From Bacillus sp. OxB-1 (GTDB lineage Bacteria; Bacillota; Bacilli; Bacillales_A; Planococcaceae): 64,000 bases of DNA. The notes under the pieces are model-generated. The model ran no database searches. It was not told the DNA's origin and was given only the letters and a program-made list of their open reading frames with translations. Below, piece after piece: positions 36,801 through 44,708 of the stretch. How positions within the stretch are numbered: position 1 is the first letter of the stretch; each line of letters starts with the position of its first letter. The stretch lies in contig NZ_AP013294.1 in assembly GCF_000829195.1 (NCBI RefSeq), positions 1,499,001-1,563,000 on the forward strand, read 5' to 3'. A program made the translations under genes and the position numbers.

Positions 36801-37106
36801 GCTACATTAGTATCTGAAAACGATGAATTGACACTTGAAGCTGTACGTCCAGGAACCTTTATCTTTGTTTTCGATGTGGTGGATACAGACAGTACAATTG
36901 AAATTAGGGCTTTTGATAGCAACGGCGATGTCATGGAAACGGTATACAAAAAAATCACCAAAGGCAAGAAAACTTACACAGAAATCCCGAAAACACCCTT
37001 GGACGGTTCTTATTCCCTCTACACGCTGTTGACGGACAAATCAATGCTCACAAACATTTTGAAATACTATCCATTAGAAGACTTACAAATTGGGACGGTT
37101 AATTAA
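33876..37106 (+). CDS. Large secreted protein with about six repeated beta domains
   Basis: A protein of 1076 residues, GTG start behind GGGGAAGGAG. The signal peptide (HWLTMPFIAILLILSTVLPS, cut near AEA) is followed by repeated units of about 130-150 residues. Each opens with a stretch like F-x-K-G-G-K-T-L-I-I-T-L-x-N-A-x-W (IQKGGKTIELQLVNATW, FAKGGKTLIITLVNATW, IAEGGKTVVITLKNDMW, VQKGGKTLIITLKNAEF, IQSGKPTWIITLRNADW). Each ends with a K-L-T-I-K-L-P-A-V strand. The last about 180 residues (VLVPEKKIHIIKTSTA...) differ. No SLH, LPXTG or membrane anchor is seen. I do not recognise the repeat family. It is in an operon with the 37121 gene, 14 bases apart. Confidence 0.85.
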   Translation: MKLKKESKVLRHWLTMPFIAILLILSTVLPSLAEAAELQDISIVMEIQDSNGNKILLTEEKMRNSDINFVFTFSDQQREWAGDIAGKKDLVLSAFGELANHLVVEDITVMDGKKLTVEANANASYSLTDNMTYTINFSPALIANWPGKVSPIALQIFAKPHLSLGGSIMNGTTLESIQKGGKTIELQLVNATWDKDTLSLIENYNQFLKGFKFKGINGNVEDWDVAEYLVNTDPNQVVSYSNDMRTLYLKLPAVSDANHNGNITFDQSQLKANGVQLYTIDKVNLDGQIDETGAEIDGDSVSNGTFVFSIQKQDVPTITLSEFVLTEQEIRNAGTNGITLEVFLDNARWATLSKEKKLLLIDSLQAKDQTEQWGLIKEALIADVENTVARETDNKVIIKIPKTEDLFLIKDLTVSIKIPYQLLEEDVKLPELQLTVKAQPKALLSGQAVPSISQTDFAKGGKTLIITLVNATWKPDVASNTGEREKLLNAFSWDSTFKNEILARADVKRTNDHTVTIKLPAVSQKYTGQVNFDLKSDLVTVDPDIGNLVSGDQSFSITEVENQSADISGTATNKINDLDIAEGGKTVVITLKNDMWKKPFPADKKIILSVDGKTLNYKEINSNEKTVTLQLEKQSLLLTNDNDVKITIPKEMLSVRTNDLIIDPAFKVATISADLTGTGVAMDPVDVQKGGKTLIITLKNAEFKDALSLSEVESLFGANTSPWDLQETDIKVSKNKLTIKLPAVPNYKASSVGTFTLTVNSSIIKGYESLTNNISTLQFTVGATASADIGQTSFTEAAIQSGKPTWIITLRNADWDEAIVTNASKKSALMKGFTVSDQTKEWGIVTSAIASKGTFTVSGDKLTIQLPEILDYSIVRNQQVSINVPKSVLSGYKYDILVDKKINITVPSLNGELKTFPEMLDQGLTDFINEKGLSNIRVLVPEKKIHIIKTSTAAIGDKSITTVEVEADGQVNKMTATLVSENDELTLEAVRPGTFIFVFDVVDTDSTIEIRAFDSNGDVMETVYKKITKGKKTYTEIPKTPLDGSYSLYTLLTDKSMLTNILKYYPLEDLQIGTVN

Positions 37107-37120
37107 GGAGGTGCGACTCA

Positions 37121-37732
37121 TTGAAATTCATGCGTAAAATTGTTCTATCGTTGGTTTTGATCTCTATGCTAGCCTTTTTCATTGGACCTGCGTCATTGGC
37201 GAAAACATTTTCTTCTCAATCCATTTCTGATGTGAAAAAGAGCTGGACAATTAAGTTCAGTCAGCCGGTCGACTCTGCGTCTTTAAACTCCAACTATGTG
37301 TATATCACGAAGGGTAGCCAGAAGATTTCTACAGGGTTGAAGTTGCTGGATGGGGGATATACGGTTGAAGTAACTCCGCTTGTGCCTTATGAGCCCGGTC
37401 AATCGTATCGTCTGGTAGTTTCCGAATCTCTCAAATCAGTGAAAGGACAGGCCTTAAAAGAAAGTGTGTCCAAGCCTTTTGATGTTTTGGATCCGGCCGC
37501 TGCTATCCAGTCGATTCAATATACAACAGGAGAGGGGATCCATAGTTTCAAAGTAAAGGCACGGAATGATGTCTATGCGGTTAAAATCAATGGTGTGGAT
37601 CTTCACTTGACAGGATGGAATGAATTTTCCCATACGTTCCTTAATTTGAAGCCTGGCACCACCGTAACGATCCGCGCTTACAGTAGCACAAATAAAGTTC
37701 TGGAGACGAAGACATTGACAGTCGGTGAATAA
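37121..37732 (+). CDS. Secreted protein with SbsA-type Ig domain
   Basis: A protein of 203 residues, TTG start after AAGGAGGTG. The signal peptide (KIVLSLVLISMLAFFIGPAS, cut near LAK) is followed by an Ig domain (SWTIKFSQPVDSASLNSNYV...YEPGQSYRLVVSE, about 38-120). A second small beta domain (about 125-203) ends in TLTVGE. The domain type is the same as in the S-layer proteins and the S41 protease tail. It is co-transcribed with the repeat protein upstream and may be its partner at the surface. Confidence 0.82.
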   Translation: MKFMRKIVLSLVLISMLAFFIGPASLAKTFSSQSISDVKKSWTIKFSQPVDSASLNSNYVYITKGSQKISTGLKLLDGGYTVEVTPLVPYEPGQSYRLVVSESLKSVKGQALKESVSKPFDVLDPAAAIQSIQYTTGEGIHSFKVKARNDVYAVKINGVDLHLTGWNEFSHTFLNLKPGTTVTIRAYSSTNKVLETKTLTVGE

Positions 37733-37757
37733 TCTTCTTCTTCTTAAGGATATAAGT

Positions 37758-37796
37758 AAAAGGGAGCAAGACCAAATTGGTTTTGCTCCCTTTTGT
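37758..37796 (+). terminator. Terminator of the repeat-protein operon
   Basis: AAAAGGGAGCAA and TTGCTCCCTTTT pair perfectly around a 13-base loop. Confidence 0.88.
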
Positions 37797-37906
37797 TATA
37801 CTGAATTCTTAAAAGTAGTATGTAAGCCCCCAATCAAACAATGCATATTTTTACAAAGCATCTCCTAGTATGATCAAGGTATCAACTTGAAGGAGGTGCT
37901 TTTCTC

Positions 37907-38095
37907 ATGCCACAAAAACCATTGATCATCGTCCCCGTCACACTGTATCCCGCATCAAATGACAGCCTACCGGCCGTTTCTTCCAAGTCCCCCGGCTCAT
38001 GTACCGTCCATTTCGGTCATGCCGAAGTCACCTTCCAGAATGGTGTGGAGGATCGCCTCATCCAGACCGTCATAAGGGAGCTGATCAACCGATGA
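37907..38095 (+). CDS. IS66 TnpA-like short protein
   Basis: A protein of 62 residues after AAGGAGGTGC. The end (HFGHAEVTFQNGVEDRLIQTVIRELI) matches the C-terminus of IS66 TnpA, but the usual N-terminal helix-turn-helix is missing. The stop overlaps the tnpB start by ATGA. Confidence 0.65.
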   Translation: MPQKPLIIVPVTLYPASNDSLPAVSSKSPGSCTVHFGHAEVTFQNGVEDRLIQTVIRELINR

Positions 38096-38445
38096 GGCAG
38101 GACTACACCCAAGTCCAAAATATCTATATCATTTGCGGGAAGACCGATATGCGAAAAGGGATTGATGGATTGGCTACACTGATCCAAGATTCCTTCGAGC
38201 TGGATCCCTATAGCGATTCCATCTTCCTGTTCGCCGGTTGGAAGAAGGACCGATACAAATGTCTGTATTTCGACGGCGACGGCTTCGCGATGCTGTATAA
38301 GCGGCTGGACAGCGGAAAGCTTCAATGGCCAAGAAATGAACAGGAAGTAAAGAATCTGACCCAGCAGGAGCTTCGCTGGCTGCTCGAAGGTTTGTCCATT
38401 CAACAGCCGAAAGCGATTCAGCCATCGCTGAAAGGCGCGTTCTAA
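38092..38445 (+). CDS. tnpB: IS66-family accessory protein TnpB
   Basis: A protein of 117 residues with the family hallmarks IYIICGKTDMRKGIDGLATLI, IFLFAGWKKDRYKCLYFDGDGF and LYKRLDSGKLQWP. It is needed with TnpC for transposition. It starts in the ATGA overlap with tnpA; a longer upstream reading is shadow. Confidence 0.93.
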   Translation: MRQDYTQVQNIYIICGKTDMRKGIDGLATLIQDSFELDPYSDSIFLFAGWKKDRYKCLYFDGDGFAMLYKRLDSGKLQWPRNEQEVKNLTQQELRWLLEGLSIQQPKAIQPSLKGAF

Positions 38446-38518
38446 TATTCATCTTTCATCCGCTCCTCGAACCCGTTATAATAGAAGAAATAAAACGGAA
38501 CGGAAAGTGGTGAGCGAT

Positions 38519-40078
38519 ATGGCAAACGAATCTTCAACCGAAAAGGTCATTCAATTATTGGAGGAGCAATTGGCCGTTTCGAATCAGCAGAACCAAAAGC
38601 TCAGCCGCCAGATTGAATCGCTCACCCAACAAGTGCAGAATCTGACCAAGCTTTTGTACGGATCCAAGACGGAGAAATCCAAATACAATGCGCCCGACGG
38701 GCAAGGATCCCTGTTTGAGGATGATTCGTCTTTTCCTGACTCTGAGCACACAGAGGAACAAAGCCAACAGACGATTTCCTACACTGTTGTCCGGAAAGCC
38801 CAACGGAAAAAGCGGAATGATATTCTGCGGGAAGACATCGAAACGGAAGTCATCCATCATCATCCGGAACACACCGAATGCGCCTGCTGCCATCGTCAAA
38901 TGACGGAGATCGGTGGGACCATCGTGCGGGAAGAAGCCCTATTCATCCCGGCGACAATGAAAAAAGTACAGCATATGGAACACGCCTATGAATGTATCCA
39001 CTGTAAAAACGATGTATCCCTACCTGCACAAATCGTCCGCGGCAAGGCGCCTCAGCCGGCCATTCAACGGAGCATCGCAGGTCCCAGCGTATTGGCCAAA
39101 GCCATCTACGATAAATTCATCCAATACCTGCCCCTTTACCGGCAGGTAAAGGAATGGGAACGCTACGGACTGATGACCAACGACAAGAACCTGTCCAATT
39201 GGGTGATCTCCGTAGCGGATAAATGGTTGTCGCCTATATACGAGCGGATGAAAGATCTGTTGACGTGCAAAAACGTTCTTCATGTCGATGAAACATACGC
39301 TCAAGTCATTCTCAGGTCGGATGGGAAATCTGGTCAGTCGAAAGCCTATAATTGGGTGTGTCGGACTGTACCGAGTCAAGGACCTGTCATGGTCCTTTTT
39401 CAGAGTTCCCTATCTCGTTCTCGTGAAGTGCTCAAAAACTTCATTCAGGGATACAAAGGGACCATCATTTGTGATGGTTATTCTGCTTATGGCAATCTGG
39501 AAGGTATTACATTCTCCCACTGTTGGGCACACGTGCGCCGGTATTGGCTCAAGGCCGACAGCAAGAATGGCCGAATGGGCGTGGAGTATTGCGACCGCCT
39601 TTATCATCTGGAGCGGAAGTTCAGGAATTTGCCTCCGGGCAAACGACGAAAGGCGCGGAACAAGCACTCCAAACCAATTGTCGAGGAATTCCTTCAGTGG
39701 GTAGAGCAATCTCCTTTCTATGGGAAAAGTGCGCTTGCGACAGCAGCGGAGTATACACTGAACCGGGCGGAAGGGCTACGGGCATTCCTGAAGGACGGCC
39801 GGCTCGAGATCGACAACAATCCCGCTGAGAATGCCATCCGACCGAACGTCATCGGACGTAAAAATTGGTTATTCTCCGTGAGTGAAGCGGGTGCGCAAGC
39901 AAACGCCGTCTGTCTATCCCTTGCTGAAACAGCTAAGGTCCATGGGATTGATTTTTACTCCTATCTCCAGAAGCTATTTACCGAACTGCCGAATTTGAAC
40001 TTCCAGCAGGACCCCGACCTGTTGGACAAATATTTGCCCTGGTCTAAGAACATCCGCCTTTCCTGCGGAAGAAAATAG
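38519..40078 (+). CDS. tnpC: IS66-family transposase TnpC
   Basis: About 519 residues. The N-terminal leucine-rich coiled coil (about 5-55) is followed by a zinc-finger segment (HTECACCHRQM and CIHCKND). The DDE core has D in VLHVDETYAQV, D in IICDGYSAYG and E in IDNNPAENAIRPNVIGRKNWLF. It is intact to its usual C-terminus (KYLPWSKNIRLSCGRK). The start is taken at ATG 38519; GTG codons at 38507 and 38510 are alternatives. Confidence 0.92.
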   Translation: MANESSTEKVIQLLEEQLAVSNQQNQKLSRQIESLTQQVQNLTKLLYGSKTEKSKYNAPDGQGSLFEDDSSFPDSEHTEEQSQQTISYTVVRKAQRKKRNDILREDIETEVIHHHPEHTECACCHRQMTEIGGTIVREEALFIPATMKKVQHMEHAYECIHCKNDVSLPAQIVRGKAPQPAIQRSIAGPSVLAKAIYDKFIQYLPLYRQVKEWERYGLMTNDKNLSNWVISVADKWLSPIYERMKDLLTCKNVLHVDETYAQVILRSDGKSGQSKAYNWVCRTVPSQGPVMVLFQSSLSRSREVLKNFIQGYKGTIICDGYSAYGNLEGITFSHCWAHVRRYWLKADSKNGRMGVEYCDRLYHLERKFRNLPPGKRRKARNKHSKPIVEEFLQWVEQSPFYGKSALATAAEYTLNRAEGLRAFLKDGRLEIDNNPAENAIRPNVIGRKNWLFSVSEAGAQANAVCLSLAETAKVHGIDFYSYLQKLFTELPNLNFQQDPDLLDKYLPWSKNIRLSCGRK

Positions 40079-40116
40079 CCCTGCATTCGTAAAAAACTCG
40101 AATGCCAGGGCTATTT
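40073..40116 (+). terminator. Terminator inside the IS66 right end
   Basis: AAATAGCCCTG-CATTCG and CGAATG-CCAGGGCTATTT form a long stem at the tnpC stop. The same hairpin is conserved in the relic at 49265-49412. Confidence 0.75.
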
Positions 40117-40199
40117 GTGCAGCTGTGCGCCTTCATGGGCGTTTTTTATATTACGGGCTTACGATGCGAATGCCTGCGAGAAACTAATTAATGGAATAT

Positions 40200-40230
40200 A
40201 AAAAAGCCCTGCAGATTTTTCCGCAGAGCC
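40200..40230 (-). terminator. Terminator of the DUF5050-like gene
   Basis: On the minus strand GGCTCTGC and GCAGGGC form a stem followed by a run of T. Confidence 0.65.
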
Positions 40231-40250
40231 ATTCCTCAAAGAACTCGAAC

Positions 40251-41231
40251 TTAAATTGAAATTCGATGAAGGGAAAGTTTATATTGTTTAGGAGCTTGTA
40301 CTTCCAAATAGAACACACCGTCATAATACTCCATATTGGACTTTCGGCCAGGTATGGTACCTACTCTTTCAATTTTCTTCCCATCCACTGTCATACGGAA
40401 AAGCGTTTGTGTAGCGTCAAATGTATTATTCACAAAGTAAATATGCTTGGAGCCAATGAATGAAGATGAGGTTTCTACATTGGAGATACGCTTTACATTT
40501 TTCCCGCTGTAATCCATCCGATACAGATGTCTACTTAAGTCTTTATCATTTTTATGAATGACCGAATAGATATAGCCGTCTCTCACTATGATTGAATCAA
40601 TGTTATTAACATTTTTAACTAACAAAACTTCTTTTCGAGGGCTGCCAATTTTGATTTTCGCCAAATTGAATGTGACATCCATGTCATAAGGGTCATTACT
40701 CACAGGGAGAGTGTAGGTGAAGTAGAGCCATCCATTATGGACAGTATACTCTTGGACATACCCCTTTGGCTTGTAAAGTAATTTATTGCCTTTTCCATTA
40801 ACACCCATTTGATAGAAACCCTTATCTGTGTTGTAGTAAATGAAATTGCCATGAACTTGGAAGGTACTGCCAGTCACTTCCGGGTATTGTTTAATGACTT
40901 TGCCGTCCAAGGAAAGCTGTTGTAGCAATCCTTCGTCTTCATTAAATACAATAAAGGAATTTTCGTGAATCGTGATATTGCTATAGCTGCCTTTTTTAAT
41001 GAGTCTGTATTGTTTTAAGTTTTTACTCATTTTGTATATGCCGGGAGCTTGGTTCTCCAGAGACCCTGTATTTACATAGTAAGTATCCCCGCTTTTGACA
41101 GCAAAGCTCCGTGACTGATAATGATCCCCCTTCAAATCCAAACTTGCATTATTCGCTTTTGCTTCAATGAAGCTAGGAAATAGTAGGCTAATAGATAGTA
41201 ATAATGCTAACACTGCCGCCCATCGTTTCAT
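40251..41231 (-). CDS. Secreted beta-propeller-like protein (DUF5050 type)
   Basis: A protein of 326 residues with a signal peptide (RWAAVLALLLSISLLFPSFI, cut near EAKA). The rest is a run of short repeated strands. Y-Y/I-Y followed by a turn, then L-Y-R-M-x-x-x-G-K-x-x-x-R-I is the recurring pattern (YYNTDKGFYQMGVNGKG, HLYRMDYSGKNVKRIS, TLFRMTVDGKKIERVG). It matches the DUF5050/TolB-like propeller. Function unknown; likely an extracellular binding scaffold. AGGAGGAATGC precedes the ATG. The 220 bases upstream hold no gene. Confidence 0.75.
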   Translation of the reverse strand: MKRWAAVLALLLSISLLFPSFIEAKANNASLDLKGDHYQSRSFAVKSGDTYYVNTGSLENQAPGIYKMSKNLKQYRLIKKGSYSNITIHENSFIVFNEDEGLLQQLSLDGKVIKQYPEVTGSTFQVHGNFIYYNTDKGFYQMGVNGKGNKLLYKPKGYVQEYTVHNGWLYFTYTLPVSNDPYDMDVTFNLAKIKIGSPRKEVLLVKNVNNIDSIIVRDGYIYSVIHKNDKDLSRHLYRMDYSGKNVKRISNVETSSSFIGSKHIYFVNNTFDATQTLFRMTVDGKKIERVGTIPGRKSNMEYYDGVFYLEVQAPKQYKLSLHRISI

Positions 41232-41450
41232 TTCTGCATTCCTCCTGCAATAATAGTTTTTCTGATTTCAACATATCACTGACTAGGTAGATTGTCGATG
41301 TTCAAATAGATTCCTATAGTCAAATGAAAGTGGGGAGTGTCTCTGCTATAAGACCTAATAGAGGTCCTAATTGGAGGTGAAAATTAAAGTGTATATAAGA
41401 GAGTGATGATGTCACCCTACTTATATCAATTTCAATAATATATTTATATA

Positions 41451-41466
41451 CAACAATTTTTTGTTG
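41451..41466. promoter_or_regulatory. Palindromic operator candidate before abgT
   Basis: CAACAATTTTTTGTTG is a perfect palindrome 14 bases before the -35 of the abgT promoter. AACAA/TTGTT half-sites also occur at the ridA promoter (44168-44178). Confidence 0.45.
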
Positions 41467-41479
41467 ATAAAAAAAATTG

Positions 41480-41509
41480 TTGACTTACATATTAAAACAA
41501 TGATAAGAT
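41480..41509 (+). promoter_or_regulatory. Promoter upstream of abgT
   Basis: TTGACT, 18 bases, TAAGAT. The leader of about 210 bases contains two further strong Shine-Dalgarno sequences (41533-41540 and 41619-41625) that are not followed by ATG. Confidence 0.55.
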
Positions 41510-41726
41510 TCTAAATATTAAGGCTACAAAGCAAGGAGGGATTAAAAAGGTACGTGATATTTACGCCAATCGAATTGAAACACTAACTTTCATAATGTAA
41601 ACCTGCAAATGATGTCGAAAGGAGGAAGTATATACAAAAAGGAAAGGTCACTAAAGATTTCTCAATATTCCGTCAGGATTTTGGAGATTTTTTTAAAAAA
41701 ATAGACTTAAATAAAGGGGGAGTAAA

Positions 41727-43271
41727 ATGCGAAAAGAAAAAAAGAGACCAAATAATGAAATTGGAAATAAAAATTTTTTCCAAAGGAGTTTGGACAAAAT
41801 AGAGAAGTATGGTAATAAGCTGCCCGATATTATCACGATATTCGTAATAATTACAGTTGGCATCTTATTAGCATCTTTTATAGCTGGAACCTTAGGTTGG
41901 AAAGCGGTAAATCCTGCTGATAATGAAGTTATTACTGTTTCAAATCTTCTAAACAAAGAAGGAATTGTCAGGATATTGACAGGGTTAGTTGGGAACTTTA
42001 TGAGCTTTCCTCCCTTGGGAATGGTTTTAGTTGCAATGCTCGGCGTAGGATTAGCCGAATCAACAGGTCTTGTATCAGCCTTAATGAGAAAAACCGTATT
42101 AAGTGCACCCCAGTTCCTTATTTTACCTATAATAGCGCTAGTCGGTATTGTAGGGAATGCCGCAGCAGATGCGGCATTTGTTGTATTGCCTCCAATTGCA
42201 GCAATGCTATTTCTAGCTATTAATAAACACCCTATTGCAGGTTTAGTAGCCGGATATGCAGCCGTGGCCGCAGGGTTTAGTGCAAACTTGCTGCTAAATG
42301 TTTTAGATGTAACATTGGCTGGGTTTACACAATCGGCATCTGAAATGGTAGATCCGGACTTCATTGCTTCACCTGCTATGAATTATTATTTTAGCATCGT
42401 TTCTACCTTTGTACTTATCCCTGTTGTTGTATTCGTTTCCAAAAAAATTGTAGAGCCACGATTAGGAACCTATACGGGAGAATTTAGGGGGGAAGCCGAA
42501 CAGCTGACTAAAGATGAAACACGCGGGCTTAAGTGGGCTGGAGTTACATTTCTGGTTTTTGTGATCACTTTATTAGTGTTGGTAATTCCTGAAAACGCTT
42601 TATTACGAGATCCAGAAACCGGCTCTATTATGCAATCGCCTTTTATGTCTTCACTCATACCATTAATTCTTTTGGCATTCTTTTTACCGGCTCTAGCTTA
42701 CGGTATTGCTTCAAAAACTATTAAATCGGATAAAGATGTAGCTAATCACCTTACAACCACTATATCCGGTATGTCTTATTATATTTTACTTTCCTTTGTT
42801 GCGGCACAAATGATTGCCTACTTTAGCTGGAGTAACTTAGGACCAGTAATAGCAATTAAAGGTGCTAATTTCTTGAAAGATATTGGTCTAGTAGGTTTAC
42901 CACTTTTACTAGGCTTTATCATATTAGCGGCCTTAATCAACCTTATGATTGCCAGTTCAACTGCTAAGTGGGCTATCTTAGCGCCTGTATTCGTGCCTAT
43001 GTTCATGTATCTGGGATACAATCCCGCCTATACACAAATGGCATATAGGATTGGGGATTCCATAACGAATACAATTACACCAATGTTGGCCTATTTTGCA
43101 ATTCTGCTCATGCTTGCCCAAAAGTATGATAAGAACATAAAAATTGGAACTTTAATCTCCACTCTTTTACCTTATACAATATTTTTTGGAATAGTCTGGT
43201 CTGCATTTTTTGCGGTATGGTACTTGCTGGGTCTCCCGCTTGGACCTGGGTACGGAGTTCATCTGAAGTAG
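41727..43271 (+). CDS. AbgT-family transporter
   Basis: A protein of 514 residues with about 11-13 membrane segments. Family landmarks are FLILPIIALVGIVGNAAADAAFVVLPPIAAM (in two stretches, about 128-158), GFSANLLLNVLDVTLAGFTQSA (about 190-212) and, near the end, SSTAKWAILAPVFVPMF and SITNTITPMLAYFAI. E. coli AbgT takes up p-aminobenzoyl-glutamate; others export sulfonamides. The neighbouring amidohydrolase and PLP enzymes point to uptake of an N-substituted amino acid or dipeptide (inference). AAAGGGGGAG precedes the ATG. Confidence 0.9.
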   Translation: MRKEKKRPNNEIGNKNFFQRSLDKIEKYGNKLPDIITIFVIITVGILLASFIAGTLGWKAVNPADNEVITVSNLLNKEGIVRILTGLVGNFMSFPPLGMVLVAMLGVGLAESTGLVSALMRKTVLSAPQFLILPIIALVGIVGNAAADAAFVVLPPIAAMLFLAINKHPIAGLVAGYAAVAAGFSANLLLNVLDVTLAGFTQSASEMVDPDFIASPAMNYYFSIVSTFVLIPVVVFVSKKIVEPRLGTYTGEFRGEAEQLTKDETRGLKWAGVTFLVFVITLLVLVIPENALLRDPETGSIMQSPFMSSLIPLILLAFFLPALAYGIASKTIKSDKDVANHLTTTISGMSYYILLSFVAAQMIAYFSWSNLGPVIAIKGANFLKDIGLVGLPLLLGFIILAALINLMIASSTAKWAILAPVFVPMFMYLGYNPAYTQMAYRIGDSITNTITPMLAYFAILLMLAQKYDKNIKIGTLISTLLPYTIFFGIVWSAFFAVWYLLGLPLGPGYGVHLK

Positions 43272-43290
43272 TGGATAATCCAAACGTGCA

Positions 43291-43325
43291 TTGGACTCTC
43301 CTAATTTGAAATTAAGAGAGTCCAA
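43291..43325. terminator. Bidirectional terminator between abgT and alaX
   Basis: TTGGACTCTC and GAGAGTCCAA are perfect ten-base arms in the convergent gap. Confidence 0.75.
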
Positions 43326-43359
43326 TAGTATAAATTAGTCTATCTCGGGAGAAAGCCAC

Positions 43360-44070
43360 TCAATTAATTTTTAACTCCAGTCTAGTAATTCCTTTGCCTT
43401 TTCTCTTGGTTTTTTCTAGAATAATTTTTCCCACTTCGCTCGTTTGTCTTACATGCGTACCGCCACATGGCTGTTCGTCAATATCGCCGATAGAGACAAA
43501 CCGAATCTCTTGGACTGAGTTTGGTATGAGATTCACAATTGTTTTAACTGACTCTGATAAATTCACTACACTTTCTCTAGGGAGGATTCTTGAAGAAATC
43601 GTATAGTTAGATTGCGCTTCTTCGTTAGCTTCTTGAATAGCTGAAGCGATTTCTTCCTCACTTAAGCTACTAATTTCAGTCAGATCTATCCGTGCTTTGT
43701 CTAGATAAATCTGATTACCAGTGCAAAGTGAATTATATTTTCGATGGAAAACTGCTCCCACGATATGAAGCATAGAATGGTGACGCATAAATTCATACCT
43801 TCGATCCCAATCAATTGTGATTTTCGCAGGTCCTACTGTTAATCCCTCAGGCTGTTCAATATAGTGGACAATTTTTCCGTTTTCTTTTTTAACCTTGTGT
43901 ATGTTGTACAGCCTGTCAGCTTGCTTCAGTGTTCCAGTATCATGTTCTTGTCCGCCCCCTGTGGGATAAAAGATAGTTTCATCCAATTCGATTCTATCGG
44001 CTTCAATGTTGATGACATGAACGTTGCGTTGCGTTAAGTAACTGTCTGTTAAAAACAACTCTTTTGTCAT
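43360..44070 (-). CDS. Alanyl-tRNA editing protein AlaX-like
   Basis: A protein of 236 residues. It is the free-standing form of the AlaRS editing domain: ETIFYPTGGGQEHDTG (about 31-46), the zinc ligands HHSMLH (about 95-100) and CGGTH (about 199-203), and a basic C-terminus. These enzymes hydrolyse Ser- or Gly-tRNA(Ala). It lies divergent from ridA across 164 bases. In a locus that handles serine/threonine-type amino acids, it could guard tRNA(Ala) against mischarging. Confidence 0.88.
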   Translation of the reverse strand: MTKELFLTDSYLTQRNVHVINIEADRIELDETIFYPTGGGQEHDTGTLKQADRLYNIHKVKKENGKIVHYIEQPEGLTVGPAKITIDWDRRYEFMRHHSMLHIVGAVFHRKYNSLCTGNQIYLDKARIDLTEISSLSEEEIASAIQEANEEAQSNYTISSRILPRESVVNLSESVKTIVNLIPNSVQEIRFVSIGDIDEQPCGGTHVRQTSEVGKIILEKTKRKGKGITRLELKIN

Positions 44071-44167
44071 GATTGCACTTCCTTTGTAAAGAATATTTGA
44101 TATTAATGAAAGAGTTCAAGTTATTTGAACACCACTTTCTTATTATACAAAAAATTTTATAGTTTGA

Positions 44168-44205
44168 AACAATTTGTTGACTCATGTAATTTATCAGAAT
44201 AAAAT
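44168..44205 (+). promoter_or_regulatory. ridA-operon promoter with overlapping palindrome
   Basis: TTGACT (44177-44182), 17 bases, TAAAAT (44200-44205). AACAATTTGTT (44168-44178) overlaps the -35 and shares its half-sites with the palindrome before abgT. Confidence 0.6.
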
Positions 44206-44234
44206 AAAAATAAGTTTCTAATGGAGGTCATCAC

Positions 44235-44696
44235 TTGTTAATTAAAGATAGAATTAAACAGCTTGGAATTCAGTGGCCCGAACAACCGCCTCAAGCAATG
44301 GCGAACTACCTGACTGTGAGAAGAAGTGGAAATCTATTATACACTTCAGGATCAGGCTCATTTCTAAATGGCAAACCCCTTCACGTAGGAAAAGTAGGCA
44401 AGGAGATTACAATGGAAGAAGCATATGAGGCTGCTAAAATAACAGCGATCAACTTGCTATGCATGTTAGAAAATGAGGTCGGCTCTTTAGATAAAATTAG
44501 AGTTATTAAATTGCTCGGATTTGTTAATAGCGCAGATGATTTTTTTGACCAACCGGGGGTCATAAACGGAGCATCTGACATTTTGGTTGAGATATTAGGG
44601 GAAAAAGGAAAACACGCTCGTTCTGCCATTGGAACAAGTATATTGCCTTTCAATATTCCGGTGGAAATAGAAATGATTGCAGAAATAGTAGAATAG
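44235..44696 (+). CDS. RidA-family protein (YjgF/YER057c/UK114 superfamily)
   Basis: A protein of 153 residues, TTG start eight bases after GGAGG. It shows the RidA fold (LLYTSGSGSFLNGKPLHVGKVG; ITMEEAYEAAKITAINLLCML; KHARSAIGTSILPFNIPVEIEMIAEI). The conserved C-terminal Arg of imine deaminases (here KHARSAIG) is present. It belongs to the longer RidA-like subgroup. RidA hydrolyses reactive enamines/imines such as 2-aminoacrylate released by serine/threonine dehydratases, and the next gene encodes one. It heads a five-gene operon. Confidence 0.88.
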   Translation: MLIKDRIKQLGIQWPEQPPQAMANYLTVRRSGNLLYTSGSGSFLNGKPLHVGKVGKEITMEEAYEAAKITAINLLCMLENEVGSLDKIRVIKLLGFVNSADDFFDQPGVINGASDILVEILGEKGKHARSAIGTSILPFNIPVEIEMIAEIVE

Positions 44697-44708
44697 GAGG
44701 AAGTTGAA

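Larger units (their letters stand above)
37822..40162 (+). mobile_element. IS66-family element
   Basis: The ends GTAAGCCC (37822) and GGGCTTAC (to 40162) are the inverted termini typical of IS66 (GTAAGC...). The three genes tnpA, tnpB and tnpC lie inside in the usual order. The flanking 8-mers AGTAGTAT and GATGCGAA do not match, so no target duplication remains. The insertion is old or recombined. A relic of a second copy is at 49265-49412. Confidence 0.88.

Noticed and set aside
37814..40170. 8-bp target duplication for the IS66 element
   Set aside because: Flanks AGTAGTAT and GATGCGAA do not match.
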